Shown: positions 27,137 through 35,965 of the stretch, piece after piece | How the letters are laid out: each line of letters opens with the position of its first letter | How positions within the stretch are numbered: position 1 is the stretch's first letter | Source of the DNA: Bacteroidota bacterium | GTDB lineage: Bacteria > Bacteroidota > Bacteroidia > Chitinophagales > Chitinophagaceae | Length of the DNA stretch: 64,000 bases | Assembly: GCA_018267915.1 (NCBI GenBank) | Contig: JAFDXN010000054.1 | Coordinates: 1-64,000 of the forward strand | Direction: 5' to 3' | Position numbers and translations under genes: made by a program | The notes under the pieces: model-generated | Told to the model about the DNA's origin: nothing | Database searches by the model: none | What the model saw: only the letters and a program-made list of their open reading frames with translations

Positions 27137-27482
27137 TTTTTACACCTATCGCGATGCCCACCAGGGTGATCACAGCTTTACCTGCAGGATAATTTTTAAC
27201 TCTCAACATGATATCTTTCGTGGTCACTTCCCGGGTCAGCCGGTGGTGCCGGGAGTGTGCATGATGGAAATGGTGAAGGAATTTTTACAGCAGGTAATTG
27301 GCAGGCAGCTTTGGCTGCGCAATGCGGGTAATGTAAAGTTCTTGCAACTGATAACTCCCGATGTGCAACCGGAAATAAATATAAGCTGGAAAGAAAGCGA
27401 AGCTGGGTTTAATGTCAATGCGTCTTTCAAAAAAGATGCGTCCGATCTGTTTAAGCTGACAGGCAGCTTCGAGGAATGCTAG
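27123..27482 (+). CDS. 3-hydroxyacyl-ACP dehydratase-like hotdog protein
   Basis: A 119-residue FabZ-like hotdog protein. The signature FRGHFPGQPVVPGVCMMEM gives the catalytic His35 and Glu49. It is shorter and more divergent than housekeeping FabZ, which in this genome is fused to LpxC elsewhere in the window. It therefore probably serves a dedicated fatty acyl or polyene product together with the LolA-like protein and lipoprotein. It starts inside the lipoprotein gene (14-nt overlap) and is the last gene of the operon. Confidence 0.85.
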   Translation: MLMNDFYTYRDAHQGDHSFTCRIIFNSQHDIFRGHFPGQPVVPGVCMMEMVKEFLQQVIGRQLWLRNAGNVKFLQLITPDVQPEINISWKESEAGFNVNASFKKDASDLFKLTGSFEEC

Positions 27483-27486
27483 CTTT

Positions 27487-28587
27487 TTAGGTGTCCAACT
27501 TATCCTTGAGTTGTTTAGTCATCCCCGCCGTATACGTGCGCCATTTTTCTATCACCTGCGCAATATCCGATGGTAATTCTGAGTCAAATTGAATCCATTC
27601 CCTCGTGCGCGGATGCGTGAAGCCCAGTTCCTTTGCATGCAGCGCATGACGAGGTAATATCTTAAAGCAGTTCTCGACAAATTGTTTGTACTTGGTGAAT
27701 ACCGTTCCCTTTATAATGCGATCACCACCATAAGTGGCATCGTTGAAAAGAGGATGGCCAATGTGCTTCATATGCACCCTGATCTGGTGGGTGCGGCCGG
27801 TCTCCAGCCTTAACTCAACCAACGTTACATAGTTAAAACGTTCGATCACCTTGTAATGGGTAATGGCTTCCTTACCGTGTTCTCCATCCGGAAACGCATC
27901 CATGATCTTACGGAAGCGCAGGTTGCGCCCGATGTGGGCATTGATCGTTCCTTCATCTTCGGCAAGGTCTCCCCAAACTAAGGCTATATAACGGCGGTGT
28001 ACAGTATGCTTTTTGAATTGGCCATTTAGGTCGGCCATGGCCTTCTCGGTTTTGGCAATAACCACCAGGCCACTTGTGTCCTTATCTATACGATGCACCA
28101 GGCCCACGCGAGTCAGACCGTCGGTGTCTATATTTTCCTGTTGCAAGTACCATGCAAGTCCATTGACCAGTGTGCCGCTGTAGTTGCCACAGCCTGGGTG
28201 CACAACCATGCCTGCGGGTTTATTGATGATCAGGACATCGTCGTCCTCATAAGCTATATTCAATAGCATCTGTTCGGGCAGCACCTCTGTACTTTCCGGC
28301 CGGCGTGTATCGAAAACTACTATCTCATCGCCTGCTTTTACTTTATAGTTGGGCTTAACTGCACTACCATTCACAAGGATGAAACCTTCATCAAGCGCTT
28401 GTTGTATTTTATTGCGGGTAGCGCCCTCCACCCGGTTCATGAGGAACTTATCGATACGCAGTGGCTCCTGGCGTTTATCGGTGACAATGCGCAGCCGTTC
28501 TACAGGCTCAGAGGTCTCCTCGTGCCCGGCGTCGGGATCGTCGTCGTCCCAGATCTCTTCTATGTCTTCAGGTGAATTCAAAACCAA
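27487..28587 (-). CDS. rluD: 23S rRNA pseudouridine synthase RluD
   Basis: Makes pseudouridines in helix 69 of 23S rRNA. A 366-residue RluA-family enzyme: an S4 RNA-binding domain (about 43-92, RIDKFLMNRVEGATRNK) and a catalytic domain with Asp168 in HRIDKDTSG. The N-terminus carries an acidic extension (DDDDPDAGHEE). The first ATG in frame falls inside the S4 domain, so the start must be a TTG at 28587 (or 28581), or another non-ATG codon. The gene end lies 5 bp from the end of the converging hotdog gene. Confidence 0.93.
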   Translation of the reverse strand: MVLNSPEDIEEIWDDDDPDAGHEETSEPVERLRIVTDKRQEPLRIDKFLMNRVEGATRNKIQQALDEGFILVNGSAVKPNYKVKAGDEIVVFDTRRPESTEVLPEQMLLNIAYEDDDVLIINKPAGMVVHPGCGNYSGTLVNGLAWYLQQENIDTDGLTRVGLVHRIDKDTSGLVVIAKTEKAMADLNGQFKKHTVHRRYIALVWGDLAEDEGTINAHIGRNLRFRKIMDAFPDGEHGKEAITHYKVIERFNYVTLVELRLETGRTHQIRVHMKHIGHPLFNDATYGGDRIIKGTVFTKYKQFVENCFKILPRHALHAKELGFTHPRTREWIQFDSELPSDIAQVIEKWRTYTAGMTKQLKDKLDT

Positions 28588-28620
28588 AATTAAAAGCCAA
28601 AAGTAAGGATTCGGGGCGAG

Positions 28621-29613
28621 CTACTGATGCAGCCATTCTTTCATATACTTCGGATCGAGCTGGAAGTAGTTGGCTTTCCTTTCGATCCTGCCGTTGTTAA
28701 TGTAATAGATGGCAGGAACGTACGGCCCGGCCATTTTCTGGAATGCAGCTACATCGTGCACATGCAGGTGGGGCACGTCGCTTGCATGTGTCTCATTATA
28801 AAACTCCTTTTCATGGTTGTCGGAGCCGCTGAGCAACAGGTATATCGGGAGGGTAGGGTCCTGGTGATGGATGACATGCAAAAGGTATGCAGCTTTGCGG
28901 CAGTGTGGGCAGGTGAGACTCATAAATGCCACTATGTGCTTGCCAGTCCGCAGGTCCACATCGGGCATCGGGGCAGCTGTGTAAAGTGGCGCGAGGTCGA
29001 TCGTTTCGTTTGCAGCCTCAGGCCGGTTATCAAGATCTACCGGGTTCAGGATAAATGGCGTCACCATGGCGACCATAAAGAGGACCACGGCAACGATTTC
29101 CTGGTTTTTGTAAGGCTTAATGGGGTAGAGGTATATCAATACAAATGTCACTGCAACCATCCCTAAGTTTTTCCAGATGGATTGCATGGGCGTCATAGCT
29201 ATATTGTCCCCAAAACAACCACAGTTGCCATGGTTGCCCTGCTTTGCCAGCACAAACAGCAAATAAGCTGTGAAAATGGCCAGAAGTATGAGTATAGCCT
29301 TATACGTGAACTGCTTCAGGAATATGTGACAGATCAACAGCAGCCCCAACAATAGTTCAAGGCCAATGAATAGGCGGGCTATTATACCGGCGGTAACAAT
29401 ACTACTGATCCCAAGGTCGACGAAAGTCCATTGGAAAGAGAGAAAAGGGCCATCATTGCGAACAATGTAAATACCTTCGAAAGCGATACCGCTTTTGCTG
29501 TATGCCGAATACAAAAAGGTAGCTGCAAGGGATAGCAAGAGCAGCAAACCAACAACGCGTTTTAAGCTAAACGAGACGCCTTTCTTTTGAAGGGGAACCA
29601 GTTCTTCGGTCAT
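28621..29613 (-). CDS. MauE/DoxX-like membrane protein fused to a thioredoxin-fold domain
   Basis: A 330-residue fusion. The N-terminal half has four or more membrane helices of the DoxX/MauE type with the conserved CGCFG (Cys131, Cys133). The C-terminal half is a thioredoxin-like domain with CPHC (Cys235, Cys238). MauE-like proteins and their Trx partners handle disulfides in the periplasm; here both are in one chain, so the CGCFG pair may exchange electrons with CPHC across the membrane. This is inference from the motifs. The upstream lipoprotein gene is 61 bp away and the rluD gene lies 34 bp downstream. Confidence 0.87.
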   Translation of the reverse strand: MTEELVPLQKKGVSFSLKRVVGLLLLLSLAATFLYSAYSKSGIAFEGIYIVRNDGPFLSFQWTFVDLGISSIVTAGIIARLFIGLELLLGLLLICHIFLKQFTYKAILILLAIFTAYLLFVLAKQGNHGNCGCFGDNIAMTPMQSIWKNLGMVAVTFVLIYLYPIKPYKNQEIVAVVLFMVAMVTPFILNPVDLDNRPEAANETIDLAPLYTAAPMPDVDLRTGKHIVAFMSLTCPHCRKAAYLLHVIHHQDPTLPIYLLLSGSDNHEKEFYNETHASDVPHLHVHDVAAFQKMAGPYVPAIYYINNGRIERKANYFQLDPKYMKEWLHQ

Positions 29614-29674
29614 AAATACAATTGACGCCCAAAAATAGGGTATTTACGATACAGGAAATAAAAGGAAGGCGGTC

Positions 29675-29923
29675 TTAAAACAGCTCGCAATTCTCTTCCG
29701 TGTGAACACCATTCTGGTTGGTAACATAGGAACCACCCTCACAAAGGCTTTGTGCATGCGCCTTGGAGTCGTTAATAGTGTATTCAGAGCTGGTAGAATC
29801 GGGGAGACCGGGTACGCCTGAGTACTTAATAGTGCAACGACAGGTAAAATTCCTGGAGCAGGAACTCATGCCAATTATGGATGCGAGAGCAACTGCCGTT
29901 ATCAGGAAAGGGCGTAATTTCAT
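29675..29923 (-). CDS. Small Cys-rich lipoprotein
   Basis: An 82-residue lipoprotein; start ATG at 29923 opens a signal sequence with a lipobox ending SSC. The mature part has several further Cys (FTCRCTIKYSG, LCEGG, NCELF). A longer frame to 29959 is possible but gives a poorer signal. Unknown function; it sits upstream of the thioredoxin-fusion gene, which suggests it may be one of its redox substrates. Confidence 0.7.
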   Translation of the reverse strand: MKLRPFLITAVALASIIGMSSCSRNFTCRCTIKYSGVPGLPDSTSSEYTINDSKAHAQSLCEGGSYVTNQNGVHTEENCELF

Positions 29924-30060
29924 GTACGGAATCATTTGAACGGTTGAAGATAATATCAATTTTTCAAAACCACAAACAAGCGCATAATATTCGTATATAT
30001 AGACCGGTGCCTGTATTTGTGCGATTGGCGTACCTTTAGGGGAATAAAGTAGAACATAAG

Positions 30061-30963
30061 ATGCTGAGCCAACAATCGCTTACTGAAAACCTGGAGCTGA
30101 TAGCAAAACAAGTGGTTGAGGGCTTCATTATCGGGCTACATAAAAGCCCCTTTCATGGTTTTTCTGTAGAGTTTGCGGAACATAGATTATATAACCAAGG
30201 CGACCCGTTAAGGCATATCGACTGGCGGGTGTACGGGCGTACGGATAAGCTGTTCATTAAGCGTTTTGAAGAAGAAACCAATCTGCGCTGCTGCCTGGTG
30301 ATAGATACTTCCTCTTCAATGCACTTCCCTAAAGATGAGAGAAAGCTTAGCAAGCTACAGTTTGCCTGCCTTTCAGCCGCCAGTTTGCTGCAATTACTGA
30401 AGCGCCAGCTCGATGCAGCCTGTCTTTCATTGTTTGATGAAGAGCTTTATTACCTGTCTGATTGCAGGTCGGCACTAAGCCACTACCGGATGCTGACCAC
30501 CCAATTGGAAAAAACGCTGAAGACAGACCGTGAAAACGCCAAAACTAATGCCGCAGCCGCGCTGCACCAGGTGGCGGAGCAAATGCACAAACGCTCTCTT
30601 ATAATTGTTTTTAGCGATATGATGGACGATGCGGAGAATATAGAGGAACTGTTCTCAGCTATGCAGCACCTGCGCTACAATAAACACGAGGTAATCCTTT
30701 TTCATATAATAGACGGGAAGCAAGAGTTGGCATTTGAGTTCGAGAACCGGCCCTACGAATTTGTAGATATGGAAAGCGGCGACCGTATAAAATTGCAACC
30801 CCAGCAGATAAAAGAAGAGTATGTGAGCCGGATGAATGCGTTTCAGCAAATGGTAGAGAATCGGTGTCACCAGTACCGGATAGATAGGGTAGCAGTGGAC
30901 CTGTCCGAGCCTGTGGAGCAAGTACTGTACTCATTTTTACTTAAGAGAAATAAAATGCTGTAA
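30061..30963 (+). CDS. DUF58 domain protein
   Basis: A 300-residue cytosolic protein of the DUF58 family (vWA-like fold). Family marks are YNQGDPLRHIDWRVYGR, the MIDAS-like VIDTSSSMHF and FSDMMDD. In other bacteria these genes sit with MoxR-type ATPases and transglutaminase/TgpA genes. Here neither neighbour is a MoxR gene, and the transglutaminase protein is 23 kb away on the other strand. It is read as a stand-alone gene. Confidence 0.92.
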   Translation: MLSQQSLTENLELIAKQVVEGFIIGLHKSPFHGFSVEFAEHRLYNQGDPLRHIDWRVYGRTDKLFIKRFEEETNLRCCLVIDTSSSMHFPKDERKLSKLQFACLSAASLLQLLKRQLDAACLSLFDEELYYLSDCRSALSHYRMLTTQLEKTLKTDRENAKTNAAAALHQVAEQMHKRSLIIVFSDMMDDAENIEELFSAMQHLRYNKHEVILFHIIDGKQELAFEFENRPYEFVDMESGDRIKLQPQQIKEEYVSRMNAFQQMVENRCHQYRIDRVAVDLSEPVEQVLYSFLLKRNKML

Positions 30964-30979
30964 AACGAATAATTTTTAC

Positions 30980-30987
30980 TACCTTTG
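30980..30987 (+). promoter_or_regulatory. Bacteroidota -7 element upstream of the yceD-rpmF-plsX unit
   Basis: TAccTTTG followed by c, 134 bp before the DUF177 ATG. The long leader would allow rpmF-type control, but no structure is visible. Confidence 0.4.
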
Positions 30988-31120
30988 CAACCCGTTTCGA
31001 CGCCTTTAAATAATGATTTTATTTAATAGCGATTAAGTTCTTAAGATAAATGTAGTAATCTTTAATGTCAATAGGCTGAAAAGATGTTACAGTGGCAAAA
31101 AGGGGGAAATAATTCTGGAG

Positions 31121-31684
31121 ATGAAGCACAACCGGGAATACGAAATTGCTTGGCAGGGTCTTAAGGCCGGTGTTCATAAATTTCAGTATGAAGTAGATGA
31201 CCGGTTTATCCAGGAACGTGAGGCAGAACAGGACTTTAAGGACCTGGACGCGCAAGTGAACCTGAGCTTCGATAAACAGAACAACTTTTTCCTGTTGCAT
31301 TTTGATATCGACGGCAGCGTAACGGTTGCCTGCGACCGGTGCGGCGATGACTTTAAGCTGAGGCTCTGGGACGAATTTGACCTGCTGATAAAGCTGATGA
31401 GTGATGACACGGAAGAGATAGAGGAAGATGCAGATGTGGTTTATATTCCGCGTAGTGAAACCGTGATCGACATCAGTAAGTGGGTATATGAATTTGTACT
31501 GCTGAGTGTGCCGCTGCAAAGAGTGCATCCTGATAAAGCGGATGGCAGCGCAGGATGTAACCCGGAAGCACTGAAATTGTTGGATCAGCTGTCGGAACCC
31601 GACGAAACAGTTAAAAAAGATATCTGGAAGGGGTTGGAAGCCCTGAAAGACGAGAATAAAAAAGTAAAACGTAAATCGAAATAA
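31121..31684 (+). CDS. yceD: DUF177 protein (YceD-like)
   Basis: A 187-residue soluble protein of the DUF177 family. The central Cys pair CDRCGD and the adjacent conserved strands are the family marks; the C-terminal CNPEAL extension is typical. YceD is always linked with rpmF and acts in 23S rRNA/50S maturation in other bacteria (DUF177 proteins). The gene is followed 12 bp later by rpmF, as in most bacteria. Confidence 0.92.
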   Translation: MKHNREYEIAWQGLKAGVHKFQYEVDDRFIQEREAEQDFKDLDAQVNLSFDKQNNFFLLHFDIDGSVTVACDRCGDDFKLRLWDEFDLLIKLMSDDTEEIEEDADVVYIPRSETVIDISKWVYEFVLLSVPLQRVHPDKADGSAGCNPEALKLLDQLSEPDETVKKDIWKGLEALKDENKKVKRKSK

Positions 31685-31696
31685 AATCTAACGAAG

Positions 31697-31906
31697 ATGC
31701 CAAATCCTAAACGACGTCATTCTCAACAACGCGGTGCAAAGCGCCGTACGCATTACAAGGCTGAGGCTGAAACATGGAGCATCGATCCGGTAACAGGTGA
31801 AAGCCACCTGCGCCACCGTGCTCACTGGACAGAAGGCAAGTTGTACTATCGTGGTAAGGTGGTGGTTGATAAATCGGTAGCAGAAACCGGTGAAAACAAT
31901 CAATAA
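31697..31906 (+). CDS. rpmF: Ribosomal protein L32 (Cys-less form)
   Basis: A 69-residue ribosomal protein starting [17 protein letters not shown], the family mark. The middle lacks the CxxC...CxxC zinc ligands of many L32 proteins, so this is the zinc-free form. It is followed 19 bp later by plsX, in the usual yceD-rpmF-plsX order. Confidence 0.96.
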   Translation: MPNPKRRHSQQRGAKRRTHYKAEAETWSIDPVTGESHLRHRAHWTEGKLYYRGKVVVDKSVAETGENNQ

Positions 31907-31925
31907 ACGATATCCCAAACCATAG

Positions 31926-32879
31926 ATGAAGATAGGGCTTGATATAATGGGCGGCGATTACGCCCCCGCTGAAGCCATTAAAGGTGTTCGCCTGTTTCTT
32001 GAACAAGTGACCGATCCCTCGGTTCACCTTGTGCTTATAGGCGACGCCCAGGCGGCTGCACCTTATCTGTCTCAACTGGACGAGTACCAGTTCCGCTATT
32101 CTTTGCTGGAAGCGCCACAGGTGATCGGCATGGATGAGCACCCTACCAAGGCCCTCAAGGAAAAACCGCAGTCAAGCATTGCGATCGGTTTCGGAATGCT
32201 GCAGGCACAGAAAATAGATGCTTTCATTAGCGCCGGTAATACCGGTGCTATGATGGTTGGCGCCATGTACACCGTTAAGAATATCGACGGTATTCTTCGT
32301 CCGACGATCGTTTCTCCGATTCCGCGCGAGGACGGCAAATTCAGCTTGCTGCTTGACGTTGGCGCCAATGCTGACTGTAAGCCAGAGCATATGCTGCAAT
32401 TTGCCCAATTGGGTTCCCTGTTCATGCAGCGTGTGGAGGGCATCGAAAAGCCCCGTATCGGTCTTCTTAACATAGGAGAAGAAGAAAGCAAAGGCAATAT
32501 TCTGGCACAGGCCACTTATCCTCTTTTGAAGGAATCGCAGCTGAATTTTGTTGGCAATATTGAGGGCCGGGACGTTATTGTGAATAAGTGCGATGTGATC
32601 GTCTGCGAGGGATTTGTGGGTAACGTAGTATTGAAAATGGCAGAATCCATCTACCACATTTTCAAGGAGAAACGAAATGTCCAGGACGATTTCCTCGAGC
32701 ACTTCAACTATGAGATATATGGAGGCACACCTGTATTAGGTATCAATGCCCCGGTAATAATTGGTCACGGCATATCCCATGCCATGGCTTTCCAGAACAT
32801 GATCAACGCAGCTCATAAGATGATCATGTCCGATATTATCAGCGCCTTTAAAGAGCATTTTTCGCAGGCCGTGGCCTAG
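31926..32879 (+). CDS. plsX: Phosphate acyltransferase PlsX
   Basis: Makes acyl-phosphate from acyl-ACP for the PlsY step of phospholipid synthesis. A 317-residue enzyme beginning MKIGLDIMGGDYAPAEAI, then SAGNTGAMM and GEEESKGN. The length is normal and no key motif is missing. It is followed here not by fabH, the usual next gene, but by an alpha/beta hydrolase and ogt. Confidence 0.97.
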   Translation: MKIGLDIMGGDYAPAEAIKGVRLFLEQVTDPSVHLVLIGDAQAAAPYLSQLDEYQFRYSLLEAPQVIGMDEHPTKALKEKPQSSIAIGFGMLQAQKIDAFISAGNTGAMMVGAMYTVKNIDGILRPTIVSPIPREDGKFSLLLDVGANADCKPEHMLQFAQLGSLFMQRVEGIEKPRIGLLNIGEEESKGNILAQATYPLLKESQLNFVGNIEGRDVIVNKCDVIVCEGFVGNVVLKMAESIYHIFKEKRNVQDDFLEHFNYEIYGGTPVLGINAPVIIGHGISHAMAFQNMINAAHKMIMSDIISAFKEHFSQAVA

Positions 32880-32949
32880 CATTTACCATTTCAATCTACT
32901 GACATTTTCTTGTGCTTATTCCTTTACCTTTAATGGACAATTATTGTTC

Positions 32950-33591
32950 ATGAAGCAGGTCTATTGCCTGAGCGGTTTGGGAGCTGATTATCGCATTTTT
33001 GGGAAGCTAAAGCTGAACGAAGCGGAGTTGGTACATATTCCCTGGGTGGACTTTGACAAGCATGATGAGATAGGCTGCTATGCACAAAAGATGTCGGCGA
33101 AGATACCCGGCGATGCGCCAATTATACTAGGGGTGTCATTTGGCGGCATGCTCGCGGTCGAGATCGCGAAACTACGAAAGACGAAAAAGGTGATCATCGT
33201 GTCGAGTGCAAAGACTAAAGACGAAATAGCAGGGAGCGGTGGCAATTTTATGCAGTTTCTCATCAAACACAATATGTTGCCAACAGGGTTGATGAAAATA
33301 CCGAACAGTGTGATGTATAAAAAATTTGGTGCAGCCACCGACGACGAGAAGCAACTGCTGGCAAGCATATTAAAGGATACGGACACCCACTTTGTGAAAT
33401 GGGCATTCAAAGCTATGCAGGCATGGAGCAATAGCACCTACACGGATAACCTGACCCACATTCACGGAACTGACGACCATATCATTTTATCCGAACACGT
33501 AAAGCCGGATTACTGGATAAAAGGGGGTACCCACCTGATGGTATATAACAGGGCTGACGAAATAGCCCGCATCATAAACCAACACATTTGA
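32950..33591 (+). CDS. Small alpha/beta hydrolase
   Basis: A 213-residue alpha/beta hydrolase. The nucleophile elbow is LGVSFGGML (Ser in GVSFGG) and the C-terminal His is in KGGTHLMV. The frame extends two codons upstream of the ATG at 32950. Cap insertions are absent, so it resembles the small RsbQ/YdeN type of hydrolases; substrate unknown. The following ogt start is 3 bp after its stop. Confidence 0.85.
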   Translation: MKQVYCLSGLGADYRIFGKLKLNEAELVHIPWVDFDKHDEIGCYAQKMSAKIPGDAPIILGVSFGGMLAVEIAKLRKTKKVIIVSSAKTKDEIAGSGGNFMQFLIKHNMLPTGLMKIPNSVMYKKFGAATDDEKQLLASILKDTDTHFVKWAFKAMQAWSNSTYTDNLTHIHGTDDHIILSEHVKPDYWIKGGTHLMVYNRADEIARIINQHI

Positions 33592-33594
33592 ACC

Positions 33595-34125
33595 ATGATC
33601 GTAAAGTATATAGATACACCATTAGGCAAGATGCGAGCCGGCGCTACTGACGAAGGCATATGCCTCTTCGATTTTGAGGGCCGGCGCATGATGGATAGCA
33701 TCATGAAAAGAATTGAAACATTGAGTGGTGAAAAAACTCAAGAGGGCGATCATTTCCATTTTAAGATGCTGGAAAAGCAGATCAATGAATACTTTAATGG
33801 CGAAAGAAAACAGTTTGATCTGCCATTGTATCTTTTGGGTACCCCATTTCAAAAACGGGTATGGGAGGGGTTGATGAAAATACCCTTTGGCGATACAAGG
33901 TCGTACAAGGAACAGTCTATATTTTTAGGTGATGTCAAGGCTATACGTGCAGTAGCCGGCGCTAATGGCGAGAACGGCATCGCTATAATAGTGCCTTGCC
34001 ATAGAGTGGTGGGGGCCAACGGCAGCCTTGTAGGCTATGGCGGCGGATTGTGGCGAAAAAAATGGCTGCTCGGGCACGAGTTGAAATACTCGGGCAAGAG
34101 CAACCAGATGGATATGTTTAGCTAA
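33595..34125 (+). CDS. ogt: Methylated-DNA--protein-cysteine methyltransferase
   Basis: Repairs O6-alkylguanine by transferring the alkyl group to its own Cys135 in the PCHRV motif. The 176-residue length is the short Ogt type without the Ada regulatory domain; the RAVAGANGENG helix supports DNA binding. The start is 3 bp after the hydrolase stop. Its 3' end overlaps the converging outer membrane lipoprotein gene by 4 nt. Confidence 0.95.
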   Translation: MIVKYIDTPLGKMRAGATDEGICLFDFEGRRMMDSIMKRIETLSGEKTQEGDHFHFKMLEKQINEYFNGERKQFDLPLYLLGTPFQKRVWEGLMKIPFGDTRSYKEQSIFLGDVKAIRAVAGANGENGIAIIVPCHRVVGANGSLVGYGGGLWRKKWLLGHELKYSGKSNQMDMFS

Positions 34126-34922
34126 TTCTCACCGTTATTTCCCGGGCGAGATTCACTTCCCATGCTTAAGATGTCTTCAAGATTGAAGTGCAGGCCTGCC
34201 GTATACCGAATTCCATTGTAGTGCCATGAAATAGGCGTTACAGGCAAAGCAAATGCGGCCTGCAATTGCACTTTTGCAAATTTGTAGCCCGCTCGTAGTG
34301 TTACACCCGGCTCGTAAAAGGTGATACTGCCCTTGTCTATTCTACGGTTATTAAACGTGTCTATTAGTTTGTGGTCAATAAGGTATGACAGGTCGTGTCC
34401 TTTCGGGTCGAGGTCTGAATATTTGATGTTGCTGAATCGCAGGTTGATAACAGCATCAAAATAGTTAGAGCGCATACCGATGCCTGGCTGGAGGTACAGC
34501 TTTCGTAGTTTCATATCAACATCGCTTGTCAGCACACCGCCGCCACCGCCGGCATATAGGTCTACAACCAGCTTTGCTCTTTTCTTGCCGAAGGCGCCAT
34601 AGCCGCCGATGCCACCTTCCACTATATGACCATCAGCCGGTGTACCGGTGAGATCGTAGGGACGATAAGCATAGGTGCTATAGCTGCCCACCACACCAAT
34701 ATGGTTGATGGGCGAGAAGCCCAACTGCAGGTCTGTAAAATAGGTACGGTCCCGGTCGTCCTTGTCGTCACCGTTGCCGATGCTGCCGGCAAATGCGGCA
34801 TGTACTTGGCCGCCTTTGGTAAATAGCGGGTCATTGATGGCCGTTGGCTTGTAATAATACCTGTTGCAGGCCGTAAAAGAAATGGACGATGCCAATAGTA
34901 GAAACGCAAAATATCTTTTCAT
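34122..34922 (-). CDS. Outer membrane beta-barrel lipoprotein (copy 1)
   Basis: A 266-residue predicted lipoprotein, signal MKRYFAFLLLASSISFTAC with lipobox Cys19, followed by NRYYYKP. The rest shows alternating strands and Gly-rich turns of a barrel (TDLQLGFSPINHIGVVGSY). Copies 1 and 2 (35042) share the same layout and many residues (TDLQL.(F/Y)SPINH, SNI(K/R)YSD), so this is a tandem duplication. Function unknown. Confidence 0.8.
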   Translation of the reverse strand: MKRYFAFLLLASSISFTACNRYYYKPTAINDPLFTKGGQVHAAFAGSIGNGDDKDDRDRTYFTDLQLGFSPINHIGVVGSYSTYAYRPYDLTGTPADGHIVEGGIGGYGAFGKKRAKLVVDLYAGGGGGVLTSDVDMKLRKLYLQPGIGMRSNYFDAVINLRFSNIKYSDLDPKGHDLSYLIDHKLIDTFNNRRIDKGSITFYEPGVTLRAGYKFAKVQLQAAFALPVTPISWHYNGIRYTAGLHFNLEDILSMGSESRPGNNGEN

Positions 34923-35041
34923 GTGTTTTCGTTGTGGGTGATCAAATATCCGGGCTAAAAACCATCATAAAAAATTGCTAAATAACCATGCCGCACACAC
35001 TGGTTATAAGCGTTTAATACGATGATGGTTATTTGCAATTT

Positions 35042-35812
35042 TTATTTCTTCTCGTTGTTCTTCCGCGTCAACTCGATAATTTCCTCCATATTGACATGCA
35101 AGCCAACAGTAAAACGAAGGCCATTGTAATGCCAGGAAACCACCGACACTGGTGCCGCGAATGCCGCCTGGAATTGCGCCTTTACAAACTTGTAACCGGT
35201 CCTCAAGGTTACACCGGGCTCGAAGAACGTGTAGCTGCCATCGCCTAAATTTCTGCCGCTTATTGTATCTATCAGGCGGTTATTGGTGAGATAAGCATAA
35301 TCATAGCCCTTAGTATTAATGTCTGAATACCTGATATTGCTGAAGCGGAAATTGAATACAACATCTACTATTCGTGAACGCACACCGAAACCCGGCTGAA
35401 GGAATATTTTTCTTAAATGGGCATCGATGTCGCTATGCATCTGCCCAACACCACCGCCAGCGTATAAGTCCGCCACAAATTTTCTTTTTCCTTGTCCGGG
35501 CACTACATAGCCTCCCGCTGCTGCTTCAATAAGATAAGCGTTGGCGGGCGCAACTGTTTTATCGAACGGCCTGTATTTATAAGTGCTGTAATTGGCCAGG
35601 AGGCCCAAATGGTTGATCGGTGAGTAAGCCAATTGCAGATCTGTAAAGGAACTGTGGTCATTATTGTCTTCTTCACTACTACCCGCAAAAGAAGCGTGCA
35701 GTTGGCCGCCAGCGGTAAATAGAGGATCGTTTATTCCGGAAGGTTTATAATAGTACCGGTTACAGGCAGCAAAGAGAAATGATGACAATAGTAAGAGGTA
35801 TTTATGCTTCAC
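35042..35812 (-). CDS. Outer membrane beta-barrel lipoprotein (copy 2)
   Basis: A 256-residue paralogue of the gene at 34122, with lipobox MKHKYLLLLSSFLFAAC, the same NRYYYKPSGINDPLF start and matching barrel strands. The copy lies 119 bp upstream of copy 1 on the same strand; it would be the first gene transcribed. The pair may be transported surface antigens or small-solute pores. No ligand is apparent. Confidence 0.8.
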   Translation of the reverse strand: MKHKYLLLLSSFLFAACNRYYYKPSGINDPLFTAGGQLHASFAGSSEEDNNDHSSFTDLQLAYSPINHLGLLANYSTYKYRPFDKTVAPANAYLIEAAAGGYVVPGQGKRKFVADLYAGGGVGQMHSDIDAHLRKIFLQPGFGVRSRIVDVVFNFRFSNIRYSDINTKGYDYAYLTNNRLIDTISGRNLGDGSYTFFEPGVTLRTGYKFVKAQFQAAFAAPVSVVSWHYNGLRFTVGLHVNMEEIIELTRKNNEKK

Positions 35813-35932
35813 TGGTGTGATCTTTTGAGGTTATCATAAGCACGTATCACCATTCACCATTTACGAACTGCTAAAACTGTGCCATTTTTTAAATTTTTAA
35901 ATTGTTAAATAGAACCCGAATGCAGGATATTC

Positions 35933-35964
35933 TTTGATTGTTATCATCAATTGTCGTAATTTTA
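35933..35964 (+). promoter_or_regulatory. Promoter of rnpB
   Basis: TTTG at 35933-35936 and TAATTTTA at 35957-35964, separated by 20 bp, match the -33/-7 spacing of Bacteroidota promoters (final A in place of G). The expected start lies a few bases downstream, at about the 5' end of the RNase P RNA. Confidence 0.5.
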
Positions 35965-35965
35965 T

